Source: Longimonas halophila (lineage in GTDB: Bacteria > Bacteroidota > Rhodothermia > Rhodothermales > Salinibacteraceae). From it: DNA of 64,000 nucleotides. The translations under genes were made by a program, and so were the position numbers. This document shows positions 42,807-51,483 of the stretch, piece after piece (positions within the stretch are counted from its first letter, which is position 1; each line of letters opens with the position of its first letter). The notes below the pieces were generated by a model. That model saw only the letters and a program-made list of their open reading frames with translations. It ran no database searches and was not told where the DNA came from. The stretch covers positions 124,001 to 188,000 of the forward strand of contig NZ_PDEP01000001.1 of the NCBI RefSeq assembly GCF_002554705.1, read 5' to 3'.

Positions 42807-42842
42807 AGTTGCAAGAGCCTGTTTCACAGGCGGATGCAGCCG

Positions 42843-44969
42843 TTAGTTACTGGTCTGCACCGCGCCCTCCATGGAGCCGTGTACCGTGCAACGATACGTG
42901 GCAACTGCGTCGGCCAGCTCTTGCGTGTAGGTGAACGTAATGCCGTCGCCATCTTCTTCGTAATTGATGGCGGTGTTGCCTTCGAGGCTGCCATCACCAT
43001 CCTGGTTGAGCAGGTACTCGGCGCTGGCGTTCTGGAAGCCCAGCGGATGCGCACCGCCGCCGTTGTTCACGAAGCGATAGCGCGTGCCCACGGTGAGGGT
43101 GAGGTCCGGGTTTTCTTCCGATCCGGCCACGCCGCTGGCACCGTCTACGTTGGTCACGCTCCACGACGAAGCGCCGTTGTTGTCGATTGTGACCGTGACA
43201 TCAGCTGTTGAGGAGCCGTCATCGCCTGCGTTGGCGCCGATGTTGCCCTGTGACACGACCGTGCCCAGGTTGGCTACGCTTTCGTGGATATTGATGTAGC
43301 CGTCGAAGCCGGTGAGCGTGTCGTACGGTTCAGACACGATCTTGCTGCTGCGTGAGTCGGCGTCGCTTCCGTCAATGGGACCGAGATAATACTCGATGCC
43401 ACCGCCTTCCGCCGCATTCCCATTATGAATGTGGGCCGGATGCGATACGCTGGCACCAGTTGCACCGTCGATGTTCATATCGAGCGTAACGAGCGTGAGG
43501 TCGCTGGTTAGCTCAAGGAACGTAGCGGTAGCGGGTACGCCGTTGGGAGCTACGTCGCCGTCATTGGCATTGGCTGCCAGGTCGTAGTCGGTGGAACGCG
43601 GCGACTCGATGAATTCGAGCCCTTCTTGCACAGTGCCCGATGCATTCGCGCCAATGTTACCTTGCGACACGACGGTGCCCAGGTTGGCTACACTTTCGTG
43701 AATGTTGATGTAGCCGTTGAAGTCGGTGAGCTCTTCGAACGGCACGTCGATAACACGCGCGCTCGTTCCGCCGCCGCCCGATCCGTCGAGCGGCGTGAGG
43801 TAGTACTCGATGCTGCCGCCTTCTTCGGCACTTCCGTTATGAATGTGGGCCGGATGCGAGACGCTGGCTCCGGTAGCGCCGTCGGTCAGCTCCAGCGTAA
43901 CGATCGTCTGCGTATCGCCATAGCGCCAGAACGTGGCGGTGCCGTTTACGCCATCGGGAATCGCGCCACTGTTCGACTGCGCGGCGAGGTCGTACGAGAT
44001 GGCGTCGGCATTGGCTTCGGCAATGCTTGGCGGAAGCAGCAGGCCGTCAATCACGTGCAGAATGCCGTTGCTGGCCACATAGTCCAGGTTCGCCATGTCG
44101 AGCGTGGCCTGGCCGCCGTTGAAGACGATCTGATCGCCGTCTTGGGTGATGGTGAGGTCTTCGCCTTGCAGCGTCTCAATTGCAACCGTCCCGTCGTTCT
44201 CCTCAAGCAGTCCGAGCAGCCCACCCGAGTCTACCGCACTTGCTGCGTAGACATGATACTGGAGAATCTGCTGGATTTCTTCGCTGGAGAATCCGCTCAG
44301 GTCGGCGTTTTCGAAGGTGGCGTTGTTCGGTCCGAAGACCGTCCAGCCTTCTTCATTCGCAAACGCATCGCCCAGTTCAGCGCCCACAACGGCGTTGTAC
44401 AGCTCCTCGGTTTCGCTTACGAACCAGGCGGTGTTCGCCAGATTCTGATTGCCCAGCAGCGCGCGGTCAAGTACGTGGATGACCCCGTTGGCCGCTTCCA
44501 CATCGGTCTGAATCACCTCGGAGCCTTCGATGAAGACGCCATCGTCGTTCACCTCAACGGTGAGCTCGTCGCCTGAGAGGGTTTCGACGGTGTTCTCGCC
44601 CTCCTGAAGGTCAGACGCTGTCAGCGCCTGGTCCGGGATTACGTGATAGCCGAGCACGGCTTCCAGCGCATCCGACTGCCCAAGCAGTACCTCGGTGTTG
44701 ATGGGCCCAAACGCATCGTTGTTCGGGGCGAACACCGTGAAGGTGTCTTCTTCATCCGCAAGTGCGCTGGCGAGTCCGGCCTCCTCAAGCGCCGCAAGCA
44801 GCGTAGAGAAGTTGTCGTCATCGCCCACGATATCACCGATCGTTTGCGTAGGATCGGGATCCGGATCGGGGTCCGGATCATCACTGACCGGGTTGTCATC
44901 GTCGCAGGCCGCCAGACCTAAAAAGAGGCCCGCCAGGACGGTCCAAAGTATAAGTTTTGAGCGAAGCAT
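42843..44969 (-). CDS. FAS1-CHRD-cupredoxin multidomain lipoprotein
   Basis: 708 residues. Signal peptide with lipobox LGLAAC, Cys22, then an Asp/Pro linker (DPDPDPDPDPT). Two fasciclin (FAS1) domains at ~42-172 and ~180-310 with the VFAPNNDAF and GVIHVLDRALL/GILHVIDGLLL signatures. Two CHRD-type repeats at ~326-445 and ~460-588 (AHIHNG...; GYINIHES). The last ~110 residues are cupredoxin-like, with GAHPLGF and YRCTVHGSMEG supplying the His, Cys, His and Met of a type 1 copper site. Exposed on the cell surface or in the outer membrane; FAS1 and CHRD suggest adhesion, but the copper domain is unusual with them. Confidence 0.85.
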   Translation of the reverse strand: MLRSKLILWTVLAGLFLGLAACDDDNPVSDDPDPDPDPDPTQTIGDIVGDDDNFSTLLAALEEAGLASALADEEDTFTVFAPNNDAFGPINTEVLLGQSDALEAVLGYHVIPDQALTASDLQEGENTVETLSGDELTVEVNDDGVFIEGSEVIQTDVEAANGVIHVLDRALLGNQNLANTAWFVSETEELYNAVVGAELGDAFANEEGWTVFGPNNATFENADLSGFSSEEIQQILQYHVYAASAVDSGGLLGLLEENDGTVAIETLQGEDLTITQDGDQIVFNGGQATLDMANLDYVASNGILHVIDGLLLPPSIAEANADAISYDLAAQSNSGAIPDGVNGTATFWRYGDTQTIVTLELTDGATGASVSHPAHIHNGSAEEGGSIEYYLTPLDGSGGGGTSARVIDVPFEELTDFNGYINIHESVANLGTVVSQGNIGANASGTVQEGLEFIESPRSTDYDLAANANDGDVAPNGVPATATFLELTSDLTLVTLDMNIDGATGASVSHPAHIHNGNAAEGGGIEYYLGPIDGSDADSRSSKIVSEPYDTLTGFDGYINIHESVANLGTVVSQGNIGANAGDDGSSTADVTVTIDNNGASSWSVTNVDGASGVAGSEENPDLTLTVGTRYRFVNNGGGAHPLGFQNASAEYLLNQDGDGSLEGNTAINYEEDGDGITFTYTQELADAVATYRCTVHGSMEGAVQTSN

Positions 44970-45236
44970 AACTGTCGGGAAGTGTTAGGGGGAGTAAACG
45001 CACGCGCCGGAGCGCATCCGGCGTTTTCAATGTCCAGTATCCCATCACGTCCCCTGCTCAACCTCGTTCACGATTCATTCAACGGCCCTGTTATCTCTGT
45101 CCGCTTTCAGCACGCTATAGCAGGCGCGTTACACTTTTGCCCTATCTGTATGGAAAACACCGCTCGGGGTTGGACATGCCGCTCTGCATCTGTTACTATG
45201 GGGCAATCGTGCTCCCTGTTTTTACGATTTGATGCT
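44970..45236. promoter_or_regulatory. Divergent intergenic region; candidate promoter for the NhaC gene
   Basis: 267 bp between the FAS1 gene (minus) and the antiporter gene (plus). TTGGAC at 45170-45175 and TACTAT at 45194-45199, 18 bp apart, resemble a sigma70-type -35/-10 pair, 38 bp before the NhaC start. The boxes are weak matches and were found by eye. Confidence 0.35.
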
Positions 45237-46799
45237 ATGCTTCTGTTTGCTTCGCCCAACGACGCTACCGACGACCCGGCGTCTTCTCGTGTGCGATGGC
45301 TTTTTGTCGGGATTGCGGTACTGCTTGTCGGAGGGGCCGTTGGAGTGAGCGGTCACATTCCGGAAACGGACGGTCACTACGGTCTCTGGTCGCTTTTGCC
45401 GCCGCTTGTGGCCATCGTGATGGCGTTCTACACACGTGAGGTCGTCAGCGCCCTGTTTCTGGGGATTGCCGTAGGGGGCGTGGTTGCTGGCGAGTTGAAC
45501 GTGGTGCAAGCGTTTCTCATCCCGGCGATTGGCACGGAGGACTTCGCGCTCATTCTGCTGGTCTACCTGTGGGCACTGGGCGGACTCATTGGGCTGTGGA
45601 CGCGCACCGGCGGGGCGCTGCGGTTCGCACGTTGGGCCAGCGGATTCATCGTGCGCGGCCCGCGTTCGGCGAAGTTCTTCGCATGGATCATGGGCCTCGT
45701 CTTCCACCAGGGCGGTACCGTAAGCACCGTGCTCACCGGCGCCACCGTCCGCCCCATTTCCGACGAGCACAACGTGTCGCATGAGGAGTTGTCGTACATG
45801 GTGGATTCGACCGCCTCGCCCGCGGCAACGCTCATTCCGTTTAACGTGTGGCCCATCTACGTGGGCGGACTTGTAGCCGGTACCATTCCGCTTTTTGAGA
45901 CCTCGCAAGAGGGTATTGCTTTTTTCTTTTCGGCGCTGCCGTACAACTTCTACGCGATCTTCGCGGTCGGCATCACGCTGCTGTTTGCATGGGAGAAGCT
46001 TCCGTTTGTGCCCGGCAAGCAGATGCGCGCGGCCATGGACCGGGCCCGTTCTACCGGCAAGCTCGACCGCGATGACGCCAACCCGCTTGCCGCCGACGAC
46101 CTCACCAACATGAAGGTGCCCGAGCGCTACCAGCCGGGCCTGGTGGACTTCTTTGGCCCCATTGGGCTCTTGCTGGGTGTGGCCATCATTCCATACATGG
46201 TGACGTACTTCTACCTGGGTCGCACCGACGATCCTACGCTGCTCATTGCCGAGGCGTTCGTGCTGGCCGTGCTGGCGGGGATGGGCATTGCCCTCGCCAA
46301 AGGCATGGACCTGCAAGACGCCATCGACGGCTTCGTGGATGGCTGCCGCGGCGTCACCATCGGCGCCATCATTCTGGCGCTGGCGGTCACGCTTAAAGAA
46401 GTCGCCGATGCGGTAGGGACGGCCGATTACGTCGTTGCGGCGCTGGGCGACGTGCTGCTGCCCGTCACCTTGCCCGCTCTGCTGATGGGCCTCTGCCTGC
46501 TCATTGCGTTCTCAACCGGCACCTCGTGGGGCACATACGCGGTGGTCTTCCCGGTGGCTATGCCGCTGGCGTGGGCGGTTTCGCCGGAACCGTTCTTTAT
46601 CACGCTCTGCTTTGGTGCGGTAGTGGGCGGCAGCGTGTTCGGCGATCAGTGCTCCCCCATTTCGGATACCACGATCCTCTCCTCTCTCGCCACCGGCACC
46701 GACCTGATGGACCACGTCTACAGTCAGTTCCCGCTCGCCCTCATGGCCGGACTCCTGGCTGCGGCGGCATACACGGGGTTGGCCTTCTTTGCGGTGTGA
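45237..46799 (+). CDS. NhaC-family Na+/H+ antiporter
   Basis: 520 residues from the ATG at 45237 (MLLFASPNDATDD); the frame is open further upstream but without membrane character. About 12 spans. LIAFSTGTSWGTYAVVFPVA and VVGGSVFGDQCSPISDTTIL are the NhaC hallmark segments containing the G-T-S and D-Q-C-S-P-I-S-D ion-site residues. DSTASPAATLIPFNVWPIYV is the matching half of the inverted repeat. It exports Na+ in exchange for H+ at high salt or pH. It lies between two FAS1 lipoprotein genes, transcribed away from the first. Confidence 0.92.
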   Translation: MLLFASPNDATDDPASSRVRWLFVGIAVLLVGGAVGVSGHIPETDGHYGLWSLLPPLVAIVMAFYTREVVSALFLGIAVGGVVAGELNVVQAFLIPAIGTEDFALILLVYLWALGGLIGLWTRTGGALRFARWASGFIVRGPRSAKFFAWIMGLVFHQGGTVSTVLTGATVRPISDEHNVSHEELSYMVDSTASPAATLIPFNVWPIYVGGLVAGTIPLFETSQEGIAFFFSALPYNFYAIFAVGITLLFAWEKLPFVPGKQMRAAMDRARSTGKLDRDDANPLAADDLTNMKVPERYQPGLVDFFGPIGLLLGVAIIPYMVTYFYLGRTDDPTLLIAEAFVLAVLAGMGIALAKGMDLQDAIDGFVDGCRGVTIGAIILALAVTLKEVADAVGTADYVVAALGDVLLPVTLPALLMGLCLLIAFSTGTSWGTYAVVFPVAMPLAWAVSPEPFFITLCFGAVVGGSVFGDQCSPISDTTILSSLATGTDLMDHVYSQFPLALMAGLLAAAAYTGLAFFAV

Positions 46800-46896
46800 G
46801 TAGGGACACGCAGCGCGTATCTGTTTAGCGGTCGTCAAAGATCGCCGGGATATGCGCTTCGCTCCTGATCCCGGGCTAAGGGTTATCTGCTTTACG

Positions 46897-46946
46897 CTCG
46901 TCGCATGGCTCTGCCGTGCGACGCACTTTTTTAGGGGCTCCGCCCC
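46897..46946 (-). repeat. Dispersed two-stem repeat, family A, copy 3 (inverted)
   Basis: CTCGTCGCATGGCTCTGCC followed by GTGCGACG and, after a T run, GGGGCTCCGCCCC is the reverse complement of the layout seen at 27345, with both stems preserved by compensating changes. Confidence 0.65.
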
Positions 46947-46991
46947 ATGGCACATGACAAAACTCACATGGCCCTTCACACGCCCGGATTT

Positions 46992-47075
46992 TCGTCATTC
47001 TGAGGAGCGTAGCGAGGGCCGTAGGTCATGCCTGTTGTACGACGGGGCCGACAGGTCATCCGTTGCGGGAATCTC
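46992..47075 (+). repeat. Dispersed repeat, family B, copy 1
   Basis: CGTCATTCTGAGGAGCGTAG then GGTCATGCCTGTTGTAC and TGCGGGAATCTC. It shares about 85 bases, with roughly 85% identity by eye, with 51526-51608. Confidence 0.65.
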
Positions 47076-47166
47076 TTCGAACCCAGCGGTGACGTGTTGT
47101 CTTCATCAAAAGCAGACCACCATCGACTCGATCTGATGCGTTCAAAAAGTCGCTCCCCGCCGTTAC

Positions 47167-47194
47167 GTAGGGACACGGCGCGCCGTGTCCCTAC
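47167..47194. repeat. 28-bp perfect palindrome
   Basis: GTAGGGACACGGCG mirrored without spacer. Such GTAGGG-type palindromes are common dispersed elements. It lies between family B and the terminator of the next gene. Confidence 0.75.
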
Positions 47195-47350
47195 TCCGGT
47201 CGCAGTGAGAAGAGACGTACAAGGAGGTGCGGCTTTTGGGAGAGTTGCGCTGTGTATCCAGGGAACCTGCATGACGCACAAAAAAGCCACCTTCCTGAGC
47301 AGAGCCTCACGACGAGCGGGAAGAAAAACAGTGGAAGTGTTGTTGCACAA

Positions 47351-47384
47351 ACAAAAACGGGCAGCCCCTTCGTGGGGCTGCCCG
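47351..47384 (-). terminator. Rho-independent terminator of the FAS1-OB lipoprotein gene
   Basis: CGGGCAGCCCC at 47358-47368 pairs with GGGGCTGCCCG at 47374-47384 over a 5-base loop; on the minus strand the stem is followed by TTTTTGT. It sits 60 bp past the stop of the 47445-49055 gene, correctly oriented. Confidence 0.88.
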
Positions 47385-47444
47385 TTTCGATGTGAAGCCG
47401 AAAGATTGAACTTCGGCTTAGCTGTTGTGGCTAAGACCAGGCGC

Positions 47445-49055
47445 TTACTCTTGAATGATATCCGACACCTCTACCGGAATCATCTGCGGTTCGCCCTGGA
47501 ATTGGCCAATGACGCCTTCGTAATCGAAGGAACCCGAAGGAACCGGCTCTCCAATAAGCTGGGTTTCCCCTTCTTGCTGAACGCGGAAAACACCCTCATT
47601 TCCGTCACCGTCTACAGCCGTGTACGACGCACCGTTGCTGAACTCCGTATCTTCGGTGTTCAACGTCAGTCCGTTGATCCGAACCAGTACACTCTCGTAA
47701 TCTAAGCCGTTGTTGGCCAGCTCCGTGAGTGTAATGGTAATCGGCTCCGGTACCGATGCTTCGCCGGTGATTTCGTACGAGGCCAGATCGTCTTCATTAA
47801 TCTGGAACAGCCCATTGAATTCACTGATCGTGCCCGTCACGAGCACAGTAGTGCCCTCGGTGATCGTTCCATCAGCGATTTCAGCGTTGAAGTCGCCTTC
47901 AGTCTGGCGAATCACCATGCCGCTGGCGCCCAGGTCACCACTGTCATCCTGGATGCGCGCAAAGTCGCCGAATGCGCGCGTAACCGTGCCTTCAATCGTG
48001 ACTTCGGTGCCTACGCCTTGTTCGCGGGCGTCCGCAATCGGAGTGGCCTCCGTCGGTTGCATGCTCGGCGGCATGAGCAGGCCATCGATCAGGTGGAATA
48101 CGTTGACGAAGCCATCGCCCGCTTCGTTGAGACCACCGGCAAAGCGATCAACCCCGCCTTCAAGCACGATGTTGGCTTGCCCATCGTTGATCGAGATGCC
48201 CGAGTCGGTTTCGGTGAAGGTGATATCTTCTCCTTGAAGCGTCTGTACCGAAACTTCGCCACCGTTGTCGGCCAGCAAGGTTTGCAGCGTAGCAGCATCA
48301 ATCGGACCGTTTTCGTCAACGATCACGTGGTACTGCAGAATCTGCTGCAACTGCTCCTGGGTGAAGTTCGCGGGGTCTACCTCTACAAGAGCCTCATTGA
48401 TAGGAGCAAACACGGTCCAGTTCTCGGCATTCGAGAACGCGTCGCCCAAACTCGCCTCACTGGCAATACCGAGGAGCGCCTGCGTGGAGCTTGTCAGTCC
48501 GAGATGCTGCAAGAGCGTGCGGTTTTCCAGCAGCAGCCCATCAATCACATGCAGCACGCCATTGTCGGCTTCAAGGTCAGCCGTGGTGATGGAATTGCCG
48601 TTGACGAGGAAGTTGCCGTCGTCATCTGTGGTAATCAGGATCTCATCGCCCAGGGCCGTTTCCACCGTACCCTCACTCAACCCACTCGAAAGCACCGACT
48701 GCGGGAGCACGTGGTACTGCACCACTTCCTCAAGCAGTGCAGAGTTGTCGTCAGACAGGGCCGCTTCCAGATTGATGTCGGCAAACGAGTTATTGTTCGG
48801 TGCAAAGACCGTGATGTCAGCGTTCGGATCTTCCGTCAGGTTGAGCTGCCCCGACGCTTCTACCGCATCAAACAGCGTGCTCAGGTCATCCCGCTCTCCC
48901 AATATATCTGAGAGCAGCGTGGGCTCGTCGCCGTTATCGTCGTCGTCATCATCCATTCCGCCGCCGTTGTCATCGCAGGCGGTGAGGGAGAACACAAGGG
49001 CCAGGGCGAGCACATACGTTAAGGCTCGCGACCCTTTCATAAGTCGATTCAACAT
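47445..49055 (-). CDS. FAS1 lipoprotein with C-terminal OB-fold domains
   Basis: 536 residues from the ATG at 49053-49055; Met6 at 49040 is an alternative. Lipobox SLTAC, Cys27, then an Asp-rich linker. Two FAS1 domains at ~44-175 and ~177-335 (ITVFAPNNNSFADIN, GVLHVIDGLLL; WTVFAPINEALVEVD, FHLIDGLLM). From ~345 on, GTEVTIEGTVTRAFGDFARI and GTTVLVTGTISEFNGLFQIN look like an OB-fold of the YhcR/DUF5689 type, followed by a second such unit to the end. Surface-exposed by inference. It is the second FAS1 lipoprotein in 6 kb. Confidence 0.82.
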   Translation of the reverse strand: MLNRLMKGSRALTYVLALALVFSLTACDDNGGGMDDDDDDNGDEPTLLSDILGERDDLSTLFDAVEASGQLNLTEDPNADITVFAPNNNSFADINLEAALSDDNSALLEEVVQYHVLPQSVLSSGLSEGTVETALGDEILITTDDDGNFLVNGNSITTADLEADNGVLHVIDGLLLENRTLLQHLGLTSSTQALLGIASEASLGDAFSNAENWTVFAPINEALVEVDPANFTQEQLQQILQYHVIVDENGPIDAATLQTLLADNGGEVSVQTLQGEDITFTETDSGISINDGQANIVLEGGVDRFAGGLNEAGDGFVNVFHLIDGLLMPPSMQPTEATPIADAREQGVGTEVTIEGTVTRAFGDFARIQDDSGDLGASGMVIRQTEGDFNAEIADGTITEGTTVLVTGTISEFNGLFQINEDDLASYEITGEASVPEPITITLTELANNGLDYESVLVRINGLTLNTEDTEFSNGASYTAVDGDGNEGVFRVQQEGETQLIGEPVPSGSFDYEGVIGQFQGEPQMIPVEVSDIIQE

Positions 49056-49226
49056 GGTATATGTCAGGCTACAAGGAAAAAAGATACGGAGGATAGAATC
49101 GAATGTACGCTTCAACAACGAACATACTGGTTCCACAGAACGGATACCACCACCTCCCCCTTTTGTTAACTACTTTTTACAAAGCGCTTCCATCTTGAGA
49201 CGTTCTCAACGCCTTCCCTCAACGCC

Positions 49227-49263
49227 AAGCAGGCAGACGCGGTGTCCCCGCATCTGCCTGCTT
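49227..49263 (-). terminator. Stem-loop after the ferredoxin gene
   Basis: AAGCAGGCAGA at 49227-49237 pairs with TCTGCCTGCTT at 49253-49263, with further pairing CGCGG/CCGC inside. It lies 30 bp beyond the ferredoxin stop. There is no U-tract on either strand, so its role as a terminator is uncertain. Confidence 0.5.
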
Positions 49264-49293
49264 CCGCTCAGTGACAATGGGACGTATCCCTGG

Positions 49294-49638
49294 TCACACA
49301 TCCCACGTCAGAATGTCTTCTTCCGATTTCTCTTTGGTCTCCCACTCCTTGGCATCTTCGGGCGGCTCCTTCATCTCCGTGATGTTGTATCCCATCTCGC
49401 GCCACTGATTGGCCAGATACTCGTTCCACTGAATGTAATGCGCGTACTCCTGGGGCAGCTCGTCATCCGGATAGATCGCCTCGACCGGACACACCGGCAC
49501 GCAGGCGTTACAGTCGATGCATTCTTCCGGCTGAATCGCTAAGAAGTTGGGGCCCTCGTAGAAGCAGTCGACAGGGCACACCTCCACGCAGTCGGTGTAC
49601 TTACAGTTGATGCAGGGTTCGGTAACGACGTACGGCAT
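49294..49638 (-). CDS. 7Fe ferredoxin ([3Fe-4S][4Fe-4S])
   Basis: 114 residues from the ATG at 49636-49638 ([20 protein letters not shown]). Cysteines are at 9, 12, 17, 21, 25, 40, 43, 46 and 50. They align with Azotobacter ferredoxin I: Cys9, 17 and 50 for the 3Fe cluster, Cys21, 40, 43 and 46 for the 4Fe cluster, and Cys12 and 25 in the place of the free cysteines there. The C-terminal extension is acidic (EEDILTWDV), as in FdxA of Bacteroidota. A soluble one-electron carrier; the partner is unknown. Single gene, divergent from methylglyoxal synthase. Confidence 0.92.
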   Translation of the reverse strand: MPYVVTEPCINCKYTDCVEVCPVDCFYEGPNFLAIQPEECIDCNACVPVCPVEAIYPDDELPQEYAHYIQWNEYLANQWREMGYNITEMKEPPEDAKEWETKEKSEEDILTWDV

Positions 49639-49789
49639 GAAACGCGAAATAAGGGACATCCAGTGGTTGATTCGGATGCGTCTTAGTCTGTATCTTCTGT
49701 GCAGTTCCAGCCCCACCCGCCCCGTTGCGGCACCATTACACGGTATCCCTACAGCGGCTTTTCGCTCCTTGCACTTTTAGCGTCCACCT

Positions 49790-50188
49790 ATGCCTGCTAC
49801 TCTGGCCCTCATCGCCCATGACGGCAAAAAAGCCGACCTCATCTCGTTTGCCCATCACCACGCCGACCTGCTGCGCCAGTTCGAGCTTGTAGCTACCGGC
49901 ACCACTGGCGGCCTGCTGCACAAAGAGCTCGACCTGTCCGTCACGCGCAAAGAATCGGGTCCGCTCGGCGGCGATGTGCAGATTGCAGCGGGCGTGATCG
50001 AGGACACCGTCGATGCCGTCATCTTCTTCATCGACCCCCAGGGCAAACACCCGCACGAACCTGATATCCAGACGCTCATGCGCGCCTGCGTCGTCAAAAA
50101 TACGCCGCTTGCCACTAACGAGTCTACCGCGCGCCTGCTGCTGACCGATGAGCACATCGCACCCGATCCCGAGGGCTCGGTAGCGTAA
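49790..50188 (+). CDS. mgsA: Methylglyoxal synthase
   Basis: 132 residues. IALIAHDGKKADL at the start and ATGTTGGLLHKELDLSV with GPLGGDVQIAAGVIE are the MgsA signatures, and FFIDPQGKHPHEPDIQTLMR matches the His/Asp active-site part. It converts dihydroxyacetone phosphate to methylglyoxal plus phosphate, an overflow route in glycolysis. Single gene, 53 bp before the mltA-like gene on the same strand. Confidence 0.93.
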   Translation: MPATLALIAHDGKKADLISFAHHHADLLRQFELVATGTTGGLLHKELDLSVTRKESGPLGGDVQIAAGVIEDTVDAVIFFIDPQGKHPHEPDIQTLMRACVVKNTPLATNESTARLLLTDEHIAPDPEGSVA

Positions 50189-50241
50189 AGTCCCTGCGCC
50201 TCCACTCCTTCTTCGCTCCCATCGAATTCGCCATCTGCTGT

Positions 50242-51483
50242 ATGTTTTTGTTTAGGGGGATACGCCGTGTTGCTGCCGTATCCGCATGGAGCGTCTTGGT
50301 CCTTTTGGGATGTGCACTTGCGTCCGGATGCTCGGAACGGCCCGCCGCCAACGAATCCAGCGAGGCCCCCGCACTCACCGCCACGTCGGTGCCGTGGCAT
50401 GCCCTGCCCGGACGCGCCTCCGCCAACTTCGCTCCCCCGGCGCAAGCCTTCCAGCGCTCCTGCTCCACCTGGGACGACGCCGATCCCGACCAGCCCATGC
50501 ATCCCGAACGCGCCTGGTTCGGCACCATGGGCGACTGGCAGCACGCCTGTCGCCGCCTCGCAGAGCGTCCCGATTCAATATCGCTCAGCCACCGCTTCCG
50601 CCAGCTCTTTCAGCCCGTGCAGCTGAGCGTGCCCGGCACCACGTCGCTGCTCACCGGCTACTACGAACCGATTCTGCAAGGGGCACAAGCCCCCTCATCC
50701 CGCTATAACGTGCCGCTGCGCCGCGTGCCTGGCGACCTGCTGCGCATTGACCTGGGCGCATTCCGCGAGCGCTTTGAGGGCGAAACGCTCATCGGGCGCC
50801 GAGAAGGCAACCGCGTGGTGCCGTACTACGACCGCGAATCCATTCGCAACGGCGCACTCGACGGCCGCAACCTGGCGTTCCTCTGGGTCGACAGCCGCGT
50901 CGACAAGTTTTTCCTGCAGATTCAGGGCTCTGGACGCATCCAGTTGACGAATGGCACCATGACGCGCGTCGGCTATGCCGGACAGAATGGGCAGCCCTAC
51001 CGCGCCATTGGCCGCGACCTGATTGAGATGGGCGAAGTGCCTCGCTCCGAGATGTCGATGCAGCGCATCCGCCAGTGGATGGCCAATCACCCCGACCGCG
51101 TCGACGCCCTGATGAATCGCAATGCCTCATACATCTTCTTCCAAGAGCGCACCGACCTCGATCCCAAGGCCGGGCCCATCGGCTCGCAGGGCGTACCGCT
51201 CACCGCCGAGTACTCGCTTGCCGTAGACCCTGAGGTCATTCCGATGGGCATGCCCATCTGGATCGACGGCAGCGCTCCCACCGCTACCGACGACAGCAGC
51301 ACCGTCCCGTTTCAGCGGCTGATGATTGCCCAAGACACCGGTGGCGCTATCCGCGGCCCGCTCCGGGGCGACGTGTTCTGGGGCCACGGCCCCGATGCCG
51401 AAACCCGTGCCGGACGCATGCAGCATCCCGCCACCTGGCATGTGCTCGTGCCCCGCGCCGCGCTGTGGGACATTCCGGAGTAG
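50242..51483 (+). CDS. mltA: Membrane-bound lytic murein transglycosylase A
   Basis: 413 residues. Signal peptide with lipobox LASGC (Cys30); LLGC at Cys24 is a less likely alternative. TSLLTGYYEPILQG begins the MltA domain, FLQIQGSGRIQLTNGT is its hallmark, and the 3D domain near the C-terminus has QDTGGAIRGPLRGDVFWGHG with the catalytic Asp. EYSLAVDPEVIPMGMPIWID is the conserved strand before it. It cleaves the beta-1,4 bond in peptidoglycan with formation of a 1,6-anhydro end, at the periplasmic side of the outer membrane. Plus strand, downstream of mgsA. Confidence 0.93.
   Translation: MFLFRGIRRVAAVSAWSVLVLLGCALASGCSERPAANESSEAPALTATSVPWHALPGRASANFAPPAQAFQRSCSTWDDADPDQPMHPERAWFGTMGDWQHACRRLAERPDSISLSHRFRQLFQPVQLSVPGTTSLLTGYYEPILQGAQAPSSRYNVPLRRVPGDLLRIDLGAFRERFEGETLIGRREGNRVVPYYDRESIRNGALDGRNLAFLWVDSRVDKFFLQIQGSGRIQLTNGTMTRVGYAGQNGQPYRAIGRDLIEMGEVPRSEMSMQRIRQWMANHPDRVDALMNRNASYIFFQERTDLDPKAGPIGSQGVPLTAEYSLAVDPEVIPMGMPIWIDGSAPTATDDSSTVPFQRLMIAQDTGGAIRGPLRGDVFWGHGPDAETRAGRMQHPATWHVLVPRAALWDIPE

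Larger units (their letters stand above)
46800..47444. repeat. 645-bp repeat-rich intergenic region
   Basis: No supported gene. It holds three dispersed repeats: family A inverted (46897-46946), family B (46992-47075), and a perfect 28-bp palindrome (47167-47194, GTAGGGACACGGCG and its mirror), plus the terminator of the FAS1-OB gene (47351-47384). A half of the palindrome (GTAGGGACACG) recurs at 46800-46810, directly after the NhaC stop. The region is thus a patchwork of repeat insertions. Confidence 0.65.

Noticed and set aside
42813..42830. GAGCCTGTTTCACAGGC near the convergent terminator
   Set aside because: A short CCTG...CAGG palindrome only; it resembles the MITE end by chance and has no second end.
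45222..46316. 364-codon open frame on the minus strand under the NhaC gene
   Set aside because: Antisense shadow, rich in His/Arg/Glu with no domain.
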